A DNA stretch of 64,000 nt from Falsiroseomonas ponticola (lineage in GTDB: Bacteria; Pseudomonadota; Alphaproteobacteria; Acetobacterales; Acetobacteraceae): positions 1 through 64,000 of the forward strand of contig NZ_JAERQN010000014.1 in NCBI RefSeq assembly GCF_016805305.1, given 5' to 3'. The position numbers and the translations under genes are program-made. Each line of letters begins with the position of its first letter. Within the stretch, counting starts at the first letter, position 1. Shown piece by piece: positions 62,674 through 64,000 of this stretch. The notes beneath the pieces are model-generated. The model was not told the DNA's origin. It was given only the letters and a program-made list of their open reading frames with translations, and made no database searches.

Positions 62674-63578
62674 GGCGCGCCTTCCTTCAACCCCGCGCTG
62701 GGCGGGCCGATCAGTTCATCCAGGCAGCGCGCGAGCGAGGCGCGCCAATCCGCGGGCGCGATGCCATGCACCCGCCCGATCTTCGTGCAGTCCAGCCGCC
62801 CATCCGCCGGCCGCGTCGCGCGCGTCGGATAGTCGCTGGTGGCGATGGGCGTCACCGCCGGGCGGCGATGGCCGCGCATCGCCGCCTGCGCCAGGATCTC
62901 CGTCGCGAAGCCGTGCCAGGTGGTGTGCGGCGCGCCGGAGAGGTGGAACAGGCCGAAGGCCTCGTCCCCCGCCGGTGCCGCCAGCAGCCGGGGCGCCATG
63001 GCGAAGACCGCTTCCGCCAGGTCGGCGGCGAAGGTCGGCGCGCCGTGCTGGTCCGCCACCACGCGCAACTCGTCCCGCTCCGCCGCCAGGCGCAGCATGG
63101 TCTTCACGAAATTGCCGCCGACCGGGCTGCAGACCCAGGCGGTGCGGAGGATGGCGCTGCGCGGATTGGCGGCCAGCACCGCCCTTTCCCCTTCCTCCTT
63201 GCTGCGGCCATAGACGCCGAGGGGGGAGGGCGCATCCGTCTCGACATAGGGCGCGCCCTTGCGGCCGTCGAAGACGTAGTCGGTGGAGAAGTGGATGAAG
63301 GGCAGGCCCCGCGCGGCCGCGGCCGCGGCCAGGTTCGCCGCGCCGTCCCGGTTCACCGCCTCCGCCAGCGCCGCGTCGTCCTCCGCCCGGTCCACCGCCG
63401 TATAGGCGGCGGCGTTCACCACCGCGTCGGGCGACGCGGCGGCCATGGCGGCCTCGATCGAGGCCCTGTCGGTCAGGTCGAGCGCCGGCGGTTCCAGCGC
63501 GGTGAGGGCGTGGCCGGCAAAGCGCGCCGCCAGCGCCCGCGCCACCTGGCCTTCCCGCCCCGCGACCAGCAGGCGCAT
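62670..63578 (-). CDS. rfbD: dTDP-4-dehydrorhamnose reductase
   Basis: RfbD/RmlD reduces dTDP-4-keto-rhamnose to dTDP-L-rhamnose. The 302-residue short-chain dehydrogenase begins MRLLVAGREGQVARALAARF (nucleotide loop), has DLTDRASIEAAMAAASPDAVVNAAAYTAVDRAE, HFSTDYVFDG with the catalytic Thr/Tyr region, and YGRSKEEGE (YxxxK). Its ends overlap rfbC and rfbA by a few bases, confirming a coupled operon. Confidence 0.95.
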   Translation of the reverse strand: MRLLVAGREGQVARALAARFAGHALTALEPPALDLTDRASIEAAMAAASPDAVVNAAAYTAVDRAEDDAALAEAVNRDGAANLAAAAAARGLPFIHFSTDYVFDGRKGAPYVETDAPSPLGVYGRSKEEGERAVLAANPRSAILRTAWVCSPVGGNFVKTMLRLAAERDELRVVADQHGAPTFAADLAEAVFAMAPRLLAAPAGDEAFGLFHLSGAPHTTWHGFATEILAQAAMRGHRRPAVTPIATSDYPTRATRPADGRLDCTKIGRVHGIAPADWRASLARCLDELIGPPSAGLKEGAP

Positions 63579-64000
63579 CAGAAGCAGGGTCCGAGATCGG
63601 CGAGCTTCGGCAGCACCCGGTCCTTGTCGGACAGCCGCGCCTGCCCCGGCGCGATGCCCCAGTCGATGCCGAGGGCGGGGTCGTCCCAGGCGATGCCGCG
63701 GTCGCAGCCCGGCGCGTAGAGGGCGGAGACCTTGTAGGCGACCTCCGTCTCCGGCTCCCGCGTCGCGAAGCCATGGGCGAAGCCCACGGGGATGTAGAAC
63801 ATCAGCCCGTTCTCCGCCGACAGCTCCGCCGCCACATGCTGGCCGAAGGTGGGGGAGCCGGCGCGCAGATCCACCGCGATGTCCAGGATCCGCCCCCGCA
63901 GCACCCGCACCAGCTTGGCCTGCGGCGCCGGCGGCACCTGGAAGTGCAGGCCGCGCACCGTGCCGGGATGGACCGAGAGGGACTGGTTGTCCTGGACGAA
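63578..64000 (-). CDS. rfbC: dTDP-4-dehydrorhamnose 3,5-epimerase (partial, runs off the right edge)
   Basis: The frame is open to the window edge and begins in the middle of the protein with FVQDNQSLSVHPGTVRGLHF, the well-known RfbC/RmlC region where the His of RGLHFQ is catalytic. Further on are LDIAVDLRAGSPTFGQH, MFYIPVGFAHGF and EVAYKVSALYAPGCDRGI. The missing N-terminus should be about 40-50 residues to the right. rfbB, needed to complete the pathway, is not in the window and probably lies further right. Confidence 0.95.
   Translation of the reverse strand, partial: FVQDNQSLSVHPGTVRGLHFQVPPAPQAKLVRVLRGRILDIAVDLRAGSPTFGQHVAAELSAENGLMFYIPVGFAHGFATREPETEVAYKVSALYAPGCDRGIAWDDPALGIDWGIAPGQARLSDKDRVLPKLADLGPCF

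Overview
The window is very GC-rich, densely coding DNA, most like an alphaproteobacterium of the Acetobacteraceae (Roseomonas and relatives). This is inferred from the three-part proton-translocating transhydrogenase pntAA-pntAB-pntB, the COQ9 and ATP12 family genes otherwise known from mitochondria and alphaproteobacteria, the two-domain malic enzyme and the gene style. No rRNA or other taxonomic marker is present; one tRNA gene (Leu, GAG) is.

Layout. 1-1702: the end of an IS630-type transposase, then a membrane-anchored helical-repeat protein overlapping an exported papain-like cysteine protease. 1708-13345: housekeeping genes (pnt operon, two tandem BLUF blue-light sensors, a class III aminotransferase, rpsU, def-COQ9, an ATP12 chaperone with acylphosphatase, a DEAD-box helicase with a long leader). 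13346-16190: an accessory island with palindromic repeats, an 87-bp tandem repeat, and a two-gene TIR plus leucine-rich-repeat (LRR) module. 16195-26359: a Bug-type binding protein with an alpha/beta hydrolase, lipB, tRNA-Leu, VOC and GST enzymes, maeB, a ParE-like toxin-antitoxin pair, a phosphoesterase and membrane proteins. 26438-41543: a large autotransporter, a VWA and J-domain pair, galU and phosphoglucomutase/phosphomannomutase, signalling proteins, hemN, a DctB-like histidine kinase and a TPR-glycosyltransferase. 41581-48130: a MarR-GNAT fusion, the ugpBAEC glycerol-3-phosphate importer behind a near-consensus Pho box, and a flavin monooxygenase. 48155-64000: a cell-surface cluster with a type I secretion module (two different ABC half-transporters and one HlyD adaptor), several glycosyltransferases, a small RTX protein, a very large WbsX-type protein and the dTDP-rhamnose genes rfbA, rfbD and rfbC (rfbC runs off the right edge).

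How the genes may work together. GalU and the phosphomutase supply sugar nucleotides, the rfb genes make dTDP-rhamnose, and the glycosyltransferases beside the secretion genes probably build a surface glycan or modify a secreted RTX protein. The ugp operon would import glycerol-3-phosphate under phosphate starvation.

The best candidate for an undescribed system is the TIR + LRR pair at 14040-15979. The two genes overlap by four bases, the TIR protein keeps a candidate catalytic glutamate, and base composition drops sharply inside the LRR gene exactly where the repeats begin. It resembles a split immune receptor with a recently exchanged recognition domain.
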